From NCBI GenBank assembly GCA_947503285.1, contig CANNDD010000003.1, positions 310,001 through 374,000 of the forward strand: 64,000 nt of DNA, given 5' to 3'. Numbering within the stretch: position 1 is the stretch's first letter; each line of letters starts with the position of its first letter. A program made the position numbers and the translations under genes. A model generated the notes under the pieces. That model was not told the DNA's origin. It searched no databases and saw only the letters and a list, made by a program, of their open reading frames with translations. Below, in pieces: positions 43,482-53,500 of this stretch. This DNA is from an uncultured Croceitalea sp. Its GTDB lineage: Bacteria > Bacteroidota > Bacteroidia > Flavobacteriales > Flavobacteriaceae.

Positions 43482-45620
43482 TCAATAGGTTAGTTTTATT
43501 TCTTTGAATTGCGATTGGGTACCGTCTTTTTTAACCAATTGCAGTGCGTACCTATACTTGGTACTGACCACGAGATCGGTATCTACAAAAGAACGTTTGT
43601 CACCCGCGATGGTTTTGTACAGGGCCAAGGAAGTTCCCTCTTCTGCACGGTACAATAAAAATTCGGAGATATTTTCTTCATCCGTTTTCCAAGACAGGCG
43701 AATCCGCCGTGTCTCACGATCGACCACCCCATTGAATTTTGAGATTAGTTCGGCATAGAGTTTTTTAGGCGTGTTCACCACAATTTGTGCCGTGGGTTTA
43801 CTCTCCAATCCCGTCGCATCCAAAGCCACGAGGGTATATGCATATGGTCTGCCTGGGGAAACGTCGGTATCCACATAGGTGGTTGGGTCTTCAATTTCGA
43901 TACGGACCAATTGCTCCCATCCTTCTTCTTCAAATGCCAAATTCTTCCTGTACAGCACATGGGCAACCACATCACCACTTGAGCTATTGACCCAATTCAC
44001 CACAGTTCCCTTTTCACTCGCCTCATAGTTTTTGATTACAGGTGGTGAAGGGGGGATAAGGTCTGGTTTTTCGAGTACCAGCGGTTTTGAAAAATCGGAG
44101 GTATTGTAGCGTTGATCTTCTGCGATGAGTTTGTAGTATACCTTTCTATTTAGGTTTGCCATGGGCACCGTATCCAAATACTCATTCGCTTTAACTACGG
44201 ATAACGTTATTTGGGAGAACTCTGCTGCGGGATTGTTGGACCGGAATATGCGATAACCCGCTAAGTCCAGCTCCTCGTTCTTTTTCCAAGAAAGCCGTAC
44301 CACCCCGGTAGTATCTATTTGCCCTGAAAGTTCTTTAGGAGGATTTGGGGGCAAGGAATCCAAGGGTTGCACTATGGTTGGGAAAGATGGTTTCTCCGTT
44401 CCGTTTTTACCCATTGCCACTACGGTAAAGTAATTGATCCGTCCAAGACCTGTATACCTCGTTTTACGTGCCAACGGGGCAATATTTTCCTTAACGGTCT
44501 TATAAGGGCCTTCGGGGCGGTTTGCCCTTCGAAGTTGAAAACCATTGATCTCGGTATTTCCCTCTTCCGGAAATTCCCATTCCACTTCCACGTTATCCCC
44601 ATCGGTAATCGTTTTTCTTAAAATATGGGGCGTATAATCCAGAGAGGCCAGCCCCATACCGGATTCTACTTGTGAGGGAGGGCCAACTTCCCCAAAAGGG
44701 GTCATTCCCTTGACGCGATAGTAAAACGTTTTGTTGTTGGGTATGCTATCGGAATAAAATAAGGAAACCTGTTCCCCATCTTTTGAATCCTGCGCATTGA
44801 AAATTGGTTGTCCGTTTACTTTTTGAAAAGTATTTCCATCGGTCGACTTCTCTAAGATATAGCTGGAATAGGTTTTTTGAAGCAAGTTGAAATTCCAATT
44901 CAACAGGGCATTGCCATCTGCAAAAATACTTACGAAACCAAGTGGTATGGGCAGTGCTTCATAAAAATCCAAACTGGCATAGATACTCCCCTCTTTTATG
45001 GGATAAGAAGTGTTTTCCAAAAGGTTGACCTTTATTTTATACAAATACTTCTCCCCTGGTTTCGCCGTATTGTCCTCAAAGGCCCATCCCGCTAATTTAG
45101 CTGCTTCATAGTTCTGTTCTGCAGCTATCAAGGCAAAGGTGAACCGTTGTTCCAATTCTTTGTTTACCGCAAAAATATTATCGACACTGCCCATGGTATC
45201 GACATCAAAATCATCACCATAAAGTGCTTGTGCAATTACAGCGGCATTATCATCTGAAGTAGCCAGGATTTCCCATTCTACCAAAGGTCGTGGTACTAAT
45301 GGGGTACTGGTAAGGGTAGTGCTTTCGACTGGAATGACGGCAGCACCATTTCTAGAAACGGTATAGCGCTCAACAATATAGCCAGACTCATTGCCTTTCT
45401 TCCATGCCAAGGGTCGGTCCGCAGCCCAACGCAACATGATTTTATCTTTGGTGGCATGGGCCAAGACCTGTATGGCAGCATCTTGCCCTTGGGCCCAAAT
45501 ACCTTGGTATGCCATGCTCACCAGTACCAAAAGTATAAGCTTCTTGAAGGACGTCTTTACAAAGTAACTATCCTTTGAGGCGAATCTTGTTCTATGGTAC
45601 GCTCTTTCCTTACTCATCAT
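43482..45620 (-). CDS. Secreted fibronectin type III-repeat protein
   Basis: The 712-aa precursor has a 40-residue signal region (LILLVLVSMAYQGIWAQ). The mature part contains several FN3-like modules seen by LPLGFVSIFADGNALLNWNF, PNPPKELSGQIDTTGVVRLS (with the W-x4-DLAGYRIFR pattern), PSPPVIKNYEASEKG and the last with RRIRLSWKTDEENISEFLLY. FN3 modules serve as extracellular binding or spacer domains. There is no T9SS C-terminal domain, so it is probably a periplasmic or outer-membrane-attached partner. Its start overlaps the 1640-aa gene by 11 bases, and its stop is 3 bases before the adhesin start. Confidence 0.8.
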   Translation of the reverse strand: MMSKERAYHRTRFASKDSYFVKTSFKKLILLVLVSMAYQGIWAQGQDAAIQVLAHATKDKIMLRWAADRPLAWKKGNESGYIVERYTVSRNGAAVIPVESTTLTSTPLVPRPLVEWEILATSDDNAAVIAQALYGDDFDVDTMGSVDNIFAVNKELEQRFTFALIAAEQNYEAAKLAGWAFEDNTAKPGEKYLYKIKVNLLENTSYPIKEGSIYASLDFYEALPIPLGFVSIFADGNALLNWNFNLLQKTYSSYILEKSTDGNTFQKVNGQPIFNAQDSKDGEQVSLFYSDSIPNNKTFYYRVKGMTPFGEVGPPSQVESGMGLASLDYTPHILRKTITDGDNVEVEWEFPEEGNTEINGFQLRRANRPEGPYKTVKENIAPLARKTRYTGLGRINYFTVVAMGKNGTEKPSFPTIVQPLDSLPPNPPKELSGQIDTTGVVRLSWKKNEELDLAGYRIFRSNNPAAEFSQITLSVVKANEYLDTVPMANLNRKVYYKLIAEDQRYNTSDFSKPLVLEKPDLIPPSPPVIKNYEASEKGTVVNWVNSSSGDVVAHVLYRKNLAFEEEGWEQLVRIEIEDPTTYVDTDVSPGRPYAYTLVALDATGLESKPTAQIVVNTPKKLYAELISKFNGVVDRETRRIRLSWKTDEENISEFLLYRAEEGTSLALYKTIAGDKRSFVDTDLVVSTKYRYALQLVKKDGTQSQFKEIKLTY

Positions 45621-48600
45621 TCCTGAATTTTATTTCGAACCGTGATGAATGTACGTTCCCCGGTGTGCGATAAATTAAATAGGTCTTGTACGTTCCCAAG
45701 GGCAGTGCCGGAAATACACCTTCTATTAAATATCCGTATTTCTCATATAAAGTAGCCTGTTGCGAACCAGCATTTACATATCTGTTTACCATGGTATATT
45801 GAAGATGTAAAAAATCCGCCTTGTAGTAGAACGGTAAATTGTACATGAGTGGATAGCGTTGGGTTACATAAGGTGATGTAGGGTTTTCCCTTAAATAAAA
45901 GCTGTACCAGTTGGGCACATCCAACCCTCTTACCGGTGGAACGCCCAAGATGTTTTCATCGCGGTTCACGGTAATGTTTCCGTCTAGCGGATAGTTTTTA
46001 TAATTTAATGGATATATCTGCCTTTTGTAGTAATTGTCACTGAGAATCGCTTCACCGTACACCATTGGTTTATCTGCCGTATAGGTGGTACCCAATACCT
46101 CTGGTACATCAAAGTTTTCATATTGGGCAACTTTGAGGTGGATACTGTGGATATCTGCCGCGATGATGTCCGTGATGTTATCCGTAATGGAGATCGAACG
46201 CATTTTACTTTTAAAGGTTTCATGTTTACTGGTCCCAAAAGCAAAATGCAACAGCGATTTAGGCTCGGCATTCGCCACGGTAACATTGGCAGCCTTTTTA
46301 TTGGCCACCACCACGTTTGCCGAAGATGATTCGGTAGTCGTATTGCCCGAAACGGGATCGTACCAACTGGTATCCCCTGGCTCTTCATCGAATGAGGTGG
46401 TCTCTTCGACCACTACTACCTCAGCAGGCCCATTTTCACTCGGTGGAAAAGCCATAATATCCACTTGGATTTCGTTGGATAGGCCCATATCCGGCAAATC
46501 ATAGGTCACTATTTTGTTGGTTGTATCGTATACCAGATCTGTACGGGTCGCCGTGCCATTTTCCAAGGTCTGGGCTTTTATCGTGTAACCGCCATTGAAC
46601 AAATACCCTTGCCCTCTTTCCAATTTTACGTAGCCCCGATCAAATTCTTTGGGATAAAGGTTTTCTTGGTCCACCACCGGATACATATAGGCAATGTTGT
46701 GCAATGGTATGTGATCTGGTGCAAGGTCTGTGGTAAATTGGGTATCCCTTTTCTCAATCGCAGGTTTACCACCATCATTGATCACACGCCAGGTGCCACC
46801 AACGTTTTCTTCAAAACTTACTTCCACAAGGGCTACCACTTCTTGTTTGGACGGCAGTACTTCATCAGGAATAAAGCTTACGGCATCATTGTCATCGTTC
46901 CATTCCAAATTCCCCGGAATCGTCTGGCCATTGGAAGTGAGCTCAAATGTCTTTAAGTTGATTTTAAAGGTCTGTAGGCCTTCATCAGTATCAATGCTGA
47001 AAGGTTGGCCTACCGCATAATTGAACACTGCCTGCGGTGCGGTAAATACGTCTACCTCATCTGAACCGTCTATTGGGGTAAGGTCTGATATGATGGGAAC
47101 CTCGGTAAAAGGATTGATATCCACGAGCTCACATTCATCCCCAAAGCTTACTTTTAGGCGTAACCGTCCTTTGATCAACCCACCAAGCACGCTAAAGTAC
47201 ATGCCTACATAGCCTTTAAAATAAGAGGGGTTTGGAAATTGGCCATGCAACAGGGCGGCGATACCCGCCTCAGCGATCTTTATCTTCTTCTTTAGGAATA
47301 AAAGCTTTACACGAACCCCGAATTCACCGTAGAGCCAAGCGTATACGTTGCCTGAGGAATACCAACCATTATTTCCAACGGGGCCCGATCTTCCTTTACA
47401 ACGGGCATCGGGATAATAACGGTGCATGACATCAAATCCTGCACCAATCTCTAAGGTAGCATAAAAAATGAGGTATTGGAATGATTGCCGGTAGGCAAAG
47501 CTAAGGCCGAAAGCAAATCCGCTACCCCTAGTCAATTCATTGGCCCGTCTGTTGTCATTTAAGATATCGTCACCTAATATCTGCAGTATTCTTGGGTGCG
47601 GTGCCAGTTGGGTGGGCAACATATTCCCCGTCATAAAATAGCCGCCGACCTCCAGTTCCACACTATCGCTCAATCCAAAAACGAGACCCAAGCGATCTGT
47701 TGGGGAACCTACGTGGAGGTACCATTCATCAGGGCTCGTATGTAGCGTAGCAAAGCCTGCTTTATTGTTAGGTCCAGCACCCCTAAGGCCTTGGGTGGAA
47801 AGGTAGAGTTCAAACGTTCCGTGGAAGGTACTCGTGGTAAAGTCCTTCTCAATACCTAAATACACCCCTATTTTTCCAGAGGAAGCAACTTCCCGCAACG
47901 GAATGTAATCCTTGGCGGTACCCAGAAAATCACCATTACGCAACGCTATTTGATACAGTAGCGGATTCTCTTTTGCCCAGGTATCTATGGCTTCCTGTAA
48001 TTTTTTAAGTTCTTCTTCACCATAGTCTTGTTGGTCTTGGGCGGTCATAAAGGCGCCTTCCCCTGAAAAACCGATTCGATTGAGCCCCCCATTATTGTTA
48101 TACACCATCTCCAACACCGCTTTTCCGCGAAAGGTGGTTTTACGTTGTACCCCAATACTTACCCCGGCACGTACCCCGAGTCCTATTTCATAATCAGGCA
48201 CGTACGTTGATCCGGTTGGGGTCCATATGCTATTTTTATCGGTACGGCGCATGTGGTTTGAAAGTCCGCCCATAAAAGCATCGATAAGAAACTTTCCATC
48301 CCCACCGTCGGTTTTATTCTGCCAAGCGTCTACGAACCAATACCGAAAAACCGCTTCTTCGCCCTCATTGATGGGCTTGGATCCAAAAAATCCTTTACCC
48401 CCTACCTCAAGGTTCAACTTCTTGATATTGGCACTAAGGTCACCGCCAAAACCATCCCCAAATTCGGGGTCGTTGTTCTTGATTTCCAATTCTCCTTTGA
48501 CATGGACGCCCCCGCGTTCAAAATCAACACCTATTTTATCAATAGCCACCTTATCAAATTCCCAACTGTGCAATTTTTTCCCATCCTCAAGTTTCCCGAG

Positions 48601-50514
48601 AATATTCAAGGAAGTTGTGGCGCCCTTGCCGAAATCATCCAAATGCAAGGCCATGTCGAACTTGAGGCCCACCTGGTTATTGCTTGGGGTTACCATTTGT
48701 ACCTCTGAGATGGTCACCGGGAAGAACAGCAATTGAAATTCCCCATCAAAACCAAAGTGTTTTGCTTTGATCAGGGGCTTATCCGGTTCGGTCTGTAGTT
48801 CCAGTTCTTGAAAAGTGATGCCCCTAAAATTGAACCCATCAGCACGAACGGGAATGCTATCGTTTGTTTTGGTATTGGCTGTATTTTGGCTTAATCCACC
48901 ACCTACACTTAAGCTACCAGAGAGGTTTGCCGAAGGATAAAATTCACCATCTATGGATTTTATAGCCACACTGGAGTTGGGCAAGAGTTCCATTTTACCC
49001 AAAAAAACGGGGGTATCATACTTTAGCGTATCCCCTAAAGCCACTTTGAGGCCGTATTCGTTTTCAGCGATGTAGCCTTCATACCCTAAGGGTTGTTTCA
49101 TAATAGGTACTCGAATATCCCCAGCAAGTGCACCGCCCTTGATGTTATTGGTTACCAATGTAATTCCGAGGGAATCTATGGTAAAGCCCCATTTACCAAC
49201 CGCACCTTCCCCCCGTTTTAAAAGATTGGTAGCTGAAAAAGCGCCTGAAAGGCCAAAACTATCTATAATCAAATTTTGCCCATTAAAGCGTACCCGCTCC
49301 GTACTTCCGGTAATCTTTTTAAAGGATTCTGGAAGAAGGATATCGATTTCCTTGGCATAGATGCCACGCCATAAGGTTCGATTATCGGCTGGCAATAATT
49401 GGTTATAGGCCGTAGGGAAAACCACATTTTCAGAATTACGGGTATCACTAAGGTCCAACACCGCATTCTGAACGTTAAAGGCCCAATTTTTAAGCCCCAC
49501 CATTTCAAAATTGGGTAGGGTAACATCGATAAGCACATCGTTCCAACCTGAAGTCTGCACCGTGAATTCGGTTTCTACATAACAGGTATTCTGGGCTATT
49601 TTTTTACCTTTTTCATCAGTCGCAAAGGGTTCTTTTGAGGGTCCGCACATGTAACTGCCATCTTCATTAAGGGGCAAGAGCACACTTCTAGATACTTTTA
49701 GATTACCATCAAGGCTAATCTCCTTAAGTCCGTTACAGTCTATGGAGAGGTAACTTTTACTGGTAAAGTTCCCGGTTTTTAAGTTGACACCCCCTTTTAG
49801 GGTCAACAACCAATTATCGCCATTGAAGGGAATGGGGAAATCCCCAAGCAATACCAGTTTGGCATCACCCACAAGGGCTCCCTGCCGGGAAAACTTTACC
49901 CCTTCCGCCCCGAAAAACAGGGACCGGTTGCTCTGCGGGATATCCATTTTGGCCCATAGCTTGAGCTCTGCATACTCTGAATGGAAGCGAACGCTACTAA
50001 CGGCAATAACGATTTCATTGCCCGAAGAGGGATCTCGTTTTCGTAAGCCCACTGGTAGTTGCAACAAGTCGTTTCCGGTAAGTACGTCCACAAAATTCCC
50101 AAATTCCTCTAGTTTTTGAATCAATTGGTCGGCTCGGGCAATCAGCGTATCGGCCTGTGCCTGTTGAAAGTTCTGTTCTATGTAGGCCTCATTGAATTCC
50201 GGTTCTTGATCTTGTGCATAGTTGAAATGAAAATCCTTGGTTTGGGCGAGTTCGGCATCGAGGGCCGGAAAGGACCTGAATTTCTTATTGGAAACGGTAG
50301 TATACTTTTTTAATCCCAAAGCGGTAGGCCCTGCGGAATTTGCCAGTCCTTGGATTCGCCGATGCAAGGTATTTTTCAACCCTTTCCCTTTGGCAACCAC
50401 ACTGTCTTTTTCAGTAATGGAATCTTCCACTCCCGAATAGGGTGCTGCCATAGCCAACCACTGCGTTAAAAAGAGCAGTAACGTGATAATCGTATGTTGT
50501 CTGGTGGGTTTCAT
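45610..50514 (-). CDS. Giant secreted protein of unknown function (about 1634 aa)
   Basis: I prefer the ATG at 50514, which follows the upstream stop in TAATATG (one base between); the frame is open from 50532. A signal peptide (TIITLLLFLTQWLAMAAP) precedes a very long beta-rich chain. Blocks like FNGQNLIIDSFGLSGAFSA, GALAGDIRVPIMKQPLGYEG and LSGSLSVGGGL resemble repeated strand ladders. A central part with FGLSDSVELEVGGYFMTGNM is barrel-like. From ~residue 1130 an Ig/cadherin-like stretch follows (FNYAVGQPFSIDTDEGLQTF). No CTD is present. No family with known function is recognised; such large proteins accompany TANFOR-type genes in related genomes, from memory. Confidence 0.72.
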   Translation of the reverse strand: MKPTRQHTIITLLLFLTQWLAMAAPYSGVEDSITEKDSVVAKGKGLKNTLHRRIQGLANSAGPTALGLKKYTTVSNKKFRSFPALDAELAQTKDFHFNYAQDQEPEFNEAYIEQNFQQAQADTLIARADQLIQKLEEFGNFVDVLTGNDLLQLPVGLRKRDPSSGNEIVIAVSSVRFHSEYAELKLWAKMDIPQSNRSLFFGAEGVKFSRQGALVGDAKLVLLGDFPIPFNGDNWLLTLKGGVNLKTGNFTSKSYLSIDCNGLKEISLDGNLKVSRSVLLPLNEDGSYMCGPSKEPFATDEKGKKIAQNTCYVETEFTVQTSGWNDVLIDVTLPNFEMVGLKNWAFNVQNAVLDLSDTRNSENVVFPTAYNQLLPADNRTLWRGIYAKEIDILLPESFKKITGSTERVRFNGQNLIIDSFGLSGAFSATNLLKRGEGAVGKWGFTIDSLGITLVTNNIKGGALAGDIRVPIMKQPLGYEGYIAENEYGLKVALGDTLKYDTPVFLGKMELLPNSSVAIKSIDGEFYPSANLSGSLSVGGGLSQNTANTKTNDSIPVRADGFNFRGITFQELELQTEPDKPLIKAKHFGFDGEFQLLFFPVTISEVQMVTPSNNQVGLKFDMALHLDDFGKGATTSLNILGKLEDGKKLHSWEFDKVAIDKIGVDFERGGVHVKGELEIKNNDPEFGDGFGGDLSANIKKLNLEVGGKGFFGSKPINEGEEAVFRYWFVDAWQNKTDGGDGKFLIDAFMGGLSNHMRRTDKNSIWTPTGSTYVPDYEIGLGVRAGVSIGVQRKTTFRGKAVLEMVYNNNGGLNRIGFSGEGAFMTAQDQQDYGEEELKKLQEAIDTWAKENPLLYQIALRNGDFLGTAKDYIPLREVASSGKIGVYLGIEKDFTTSTFHGTFELYLSTQGLRGAGPNNKAGFATLHTSPDEWYLHVGSPTDRLGLVFGLSDSVELEVGGYFMTGNMLPTQLAPHPRILQILGDDILNDNRRANELTRGSGFAFGLSFAYRQSFQYLIFYATLEIGAGFDVMHRYYPDARCKGRSGPVGNNGWYSSGNVYAWLYGEFGVRVKLLFLKKKIKIAEAGIAALLHGQFPNPSYFKGYVGMYFSVLGGLIKGRLRLKVSFGDECELVDINPFTEVPIISDLTPIDGSDEVDVFTAPQAVFNYAVGQPFSIDTDEGLQTFKINLKTFELTSNGQTIPGNLEWNDDNDAVSFIPDEVLPSKQEVVALVEVSFEENVGGTWRVINDGGKPAIEKRDTQFTTDLAPDHIPLHNIAYMYPVVDQENLYPKEFDRGYVKLERGQGYLFNGGYTIKAQTLENGTATRTDLVYDTTNKIVTYDLPDMGLSNEIQVDIMAFPPSENGPAEVVVVEETTSFDEEPGDTSWYDPVSGNTTTESSSANVVVANKKAANVTVANAEPKSLLHFAFGTSKHETFKSKMRSISITDNITDIIAADIHSIHLKVAQYENFDVPEVLGTTYTADKPMVYGEAILSDNYYKRQIYPLNYKNYPLDGNITVNRDENILGVPPVRGLDVPNWYSFYLRENPTSPYVTQRYPLMYNLPFYYKADFLHLQYTMVNRYVNAGSQQATLYEKYGYLIEGVFPALPLGTYKTYLIYRTPGNVHSSRFEIKFRNDE

Positions 50515-50515
50515 A

Positions 50516-53500
50516 TTAATTTTCAATTTCAAGCTTTCTTACCAAGTCAATCAATCCATCATCGACGGTTGTGCCGATTTTACTCATCTCCTTTATGGTT
50601 ATAATCGCATCATTACTTAAGGTTATATTATTGATTGTTCCACTTTCAACTTGAAAGATTGCTTTCCCGTTCATGTCCTTTGCAAGTTGGATAAGTTTTT
50701 TGATTTCTTGTTGAGCCGATGAAAAAGCCGTGTTTGTGCTTATTTTGGCATCATGATACAACACATCTTCCAAATCAATTTCGTTTGAGTTGTTTTTTCT
50801 TTTGAAGAAGAGGAAATCCGGCTCTGGACTCCCCTCATTGGGTACTTTTATCTTAACTTGTTTAGACATCACGGTATAACCGGCATCGTAGATGGACAAA
50901 TAATAACTTTTCAGCGTTGAAGGTAAATCTGAATTAACGATTCCTTGCCTGCTAGTCCAAGCTGTTTCTAGAATTACTTCAAATTCATTCTCCAGAATTC
51001 TACCAAGCTTACTTCCAAATTGGCTATCAGCCAGGATATTTTTCATTTTTGATCCATCGGAAAGGTCTAAATCTTCCAATACCTTTACAAAATTATCAGG
51101 TAAATCGATGGAGCCAACGTTGGAATTCGAAACCTTGTACGCACGTGCTAGACCCAGCTTATAGTACCATACTGTATGCATTTGGGAGAAGTGGTCAAGT
51201 AACCTTAGGTTGGCGACCAATTCATCAGATAGTCTGGGATACTTTCCAAGTGCATCGTCTAATTTTACCACCAAATCGTCTGACCAATTATCGAGTTTTG
51301 ACAATACTTCATCTGGTAATTTCCTAACGTTTCCATATCTAGACCATCTTCCTGTAGTACCATCTAGAATCCGTACATAGACCTGACCCTCATAATCAAC
51401 AATTTCAATATTTTGTTTCCCATCGATATTGACGATATCGACATTCCTCAGCTCAGCACCCTCTAAAATGGTGTAGTCAGTGGCATTTTCTGGCAACACC
51501 CTTTTAATAATCAATCCATCATTTGTTATCTCAATGAGTTCCGTACCATCACTTGCTGAAATTTTGTTTCCATCAATACGTATACCTCGAACATTATTCA
51601 ATTTTTTGGCCCCTATCTGCGTCAATGTTGATAATTGGTCCAACAAGCCCCGGGTTTGCACAAGCAGTTTTCCGGCCCCTTTACCAACTGAAGCAGCACC
51701 GCCAGTGGCTATGGCCAAAGCAATTTCAGAAACAATTACAAAGAGTATTTTTCCTTGATTATAACGACCGAAATTATCTGGAGACAAGGTTGTATCTAGA
51801 TATTCTTTAATGGCAATGTCAATGGCCTCAGCTAGTTTTTCGCGGAGCTCCGAATTGGCGGGTGCAGTCAACTCGTTTAGAAATTTAAGTACTTCTATAG
51901 TCTTTTCCCTGGTTTTTTGGGCATCTTCTTTCTCTTTATCCGAACATCCAATCTTAGTAATGGAGAGATTGGTGATACCAAAAAATCCTTTTATCCTATT
52001 AACACCATCAATGAAATTACCGTAAGCTACGCTACCTTGCTGTTTCAAGTCAAGGAGCAAATCATATACAGGTTCCAACTTTTCATTAAAGTAATCTCCG
52101 AATTCCCCACCTTTTTCTATGATATCGGCTAAGCGAATAATTTCCTTAAATCGCTGAATACTTTCCAACAGGCCATCTGGAATATCGATTGTGTTAATAC
52201 CATTTATAGCCATATTTGCTAGTATCTGGCTAAATTCTGATCCAAACTTTGAATACTCTTGTATGATAACCGAAGGATCTTCGCACCAAAAAAGCCGTGG
52301 ACCATAGGCGTCCGAGAATGAAATCAATCCTTCTGCCAATTTATAGACATCTATGACCGTATCTATACCGCCATCTACGACACCAGCTAGAAGAGCGGGG
52401 TCAGCTGCAGTATATATCAGACCTACTTCCACATCTTTCCATAGACATAGGGGCACATGATAATTGTTAGAGTCGAGCTGGCTATCACTTTGGTTCAGGC
52501 AGGCAAAAAGACTATCAAAATACGGGATGTATTTGGTGAATTCGGGTAGGACGTCCTCATCACCCACTTTCAATCTAATCTTTAAGGTTTGGTTTTTCAA
52601 ATCTCCTTGATATTGTTTCAATAGCGACCTTAGATATTGCACATCGCCATAGCTATTTACATCAAGAACATGGTCTATATCCGCTATTCGGGTATCTTCT
52701 TTTGAAAGTGCTACATATACATTTTCAAACTCGTTCAACCTGGTAAAAAACTCATCCAAGAAGCCAAGTTCCTTACCATTCAAAGTATATTCTATTCGTT
52801 TATAAAGCCCTTTTAAATCACCGTTTTTAAGACAGTTGAACACATCTGAGGGCACATCAATTCCTATAGTCGTCGAGATGTCTATTGCATTTACGCCCGG
52901 GCTATTTACAACAAGACCTTTTTTAATGTAAGACTCATTATTGGATGCGGTTACTCCTGTATTATCGGCATCAACATCGTCTCCAATGTATTTAGCCGTA
53001 AACAATTGGGGAGCAGCACAATTGCCCGCGTTGTTTGCAAAAGCGAAATACACCGTTGCTCCTTCATTTAAGTCCATAGACAAGGACTCCCTTCTATAGG
53101 GAGTATCTCTTTCTAAAGAATACCCTAAAAAATATTTTTGATCATCCTGCGAACCATCATTATCATTGACTTTTGCAATATATCTATCGTTATTGATAGT
53201 AAAACCAACTAGAAAGCCATTTAGAAAAGTAATATCCCTTGTGGAGCCTTCCAGCGAATATATCGTACCCGATAAGGAGACAAAACTCAAAACGTCACTA
53301 TCAGAGGTGTTTGGTATTTTTGGAAGAAGAACATCGTAATCAACACCCTCCCAAGGTTTTGCTTCCCCTTCCTCATCGTCATCAAACAAATTGATTCTCA
53401 GCCCGTCAAAGCCCATGGCTTCCCAATCCCGTATGGCCAGTTCATTGCCAGGCCCTTTGTCGTCCATCAGCCAGTTCGTTTGACCACCGGTACCTTCAGG

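Noticed and set aside
48227-48736. 169-codon plus-strand frame inside the ~1634-aa gene, and many similar ones in the giant operon
   Set aside because: Ser/Pro-rich antisense shadows of long real genes; no motifs.
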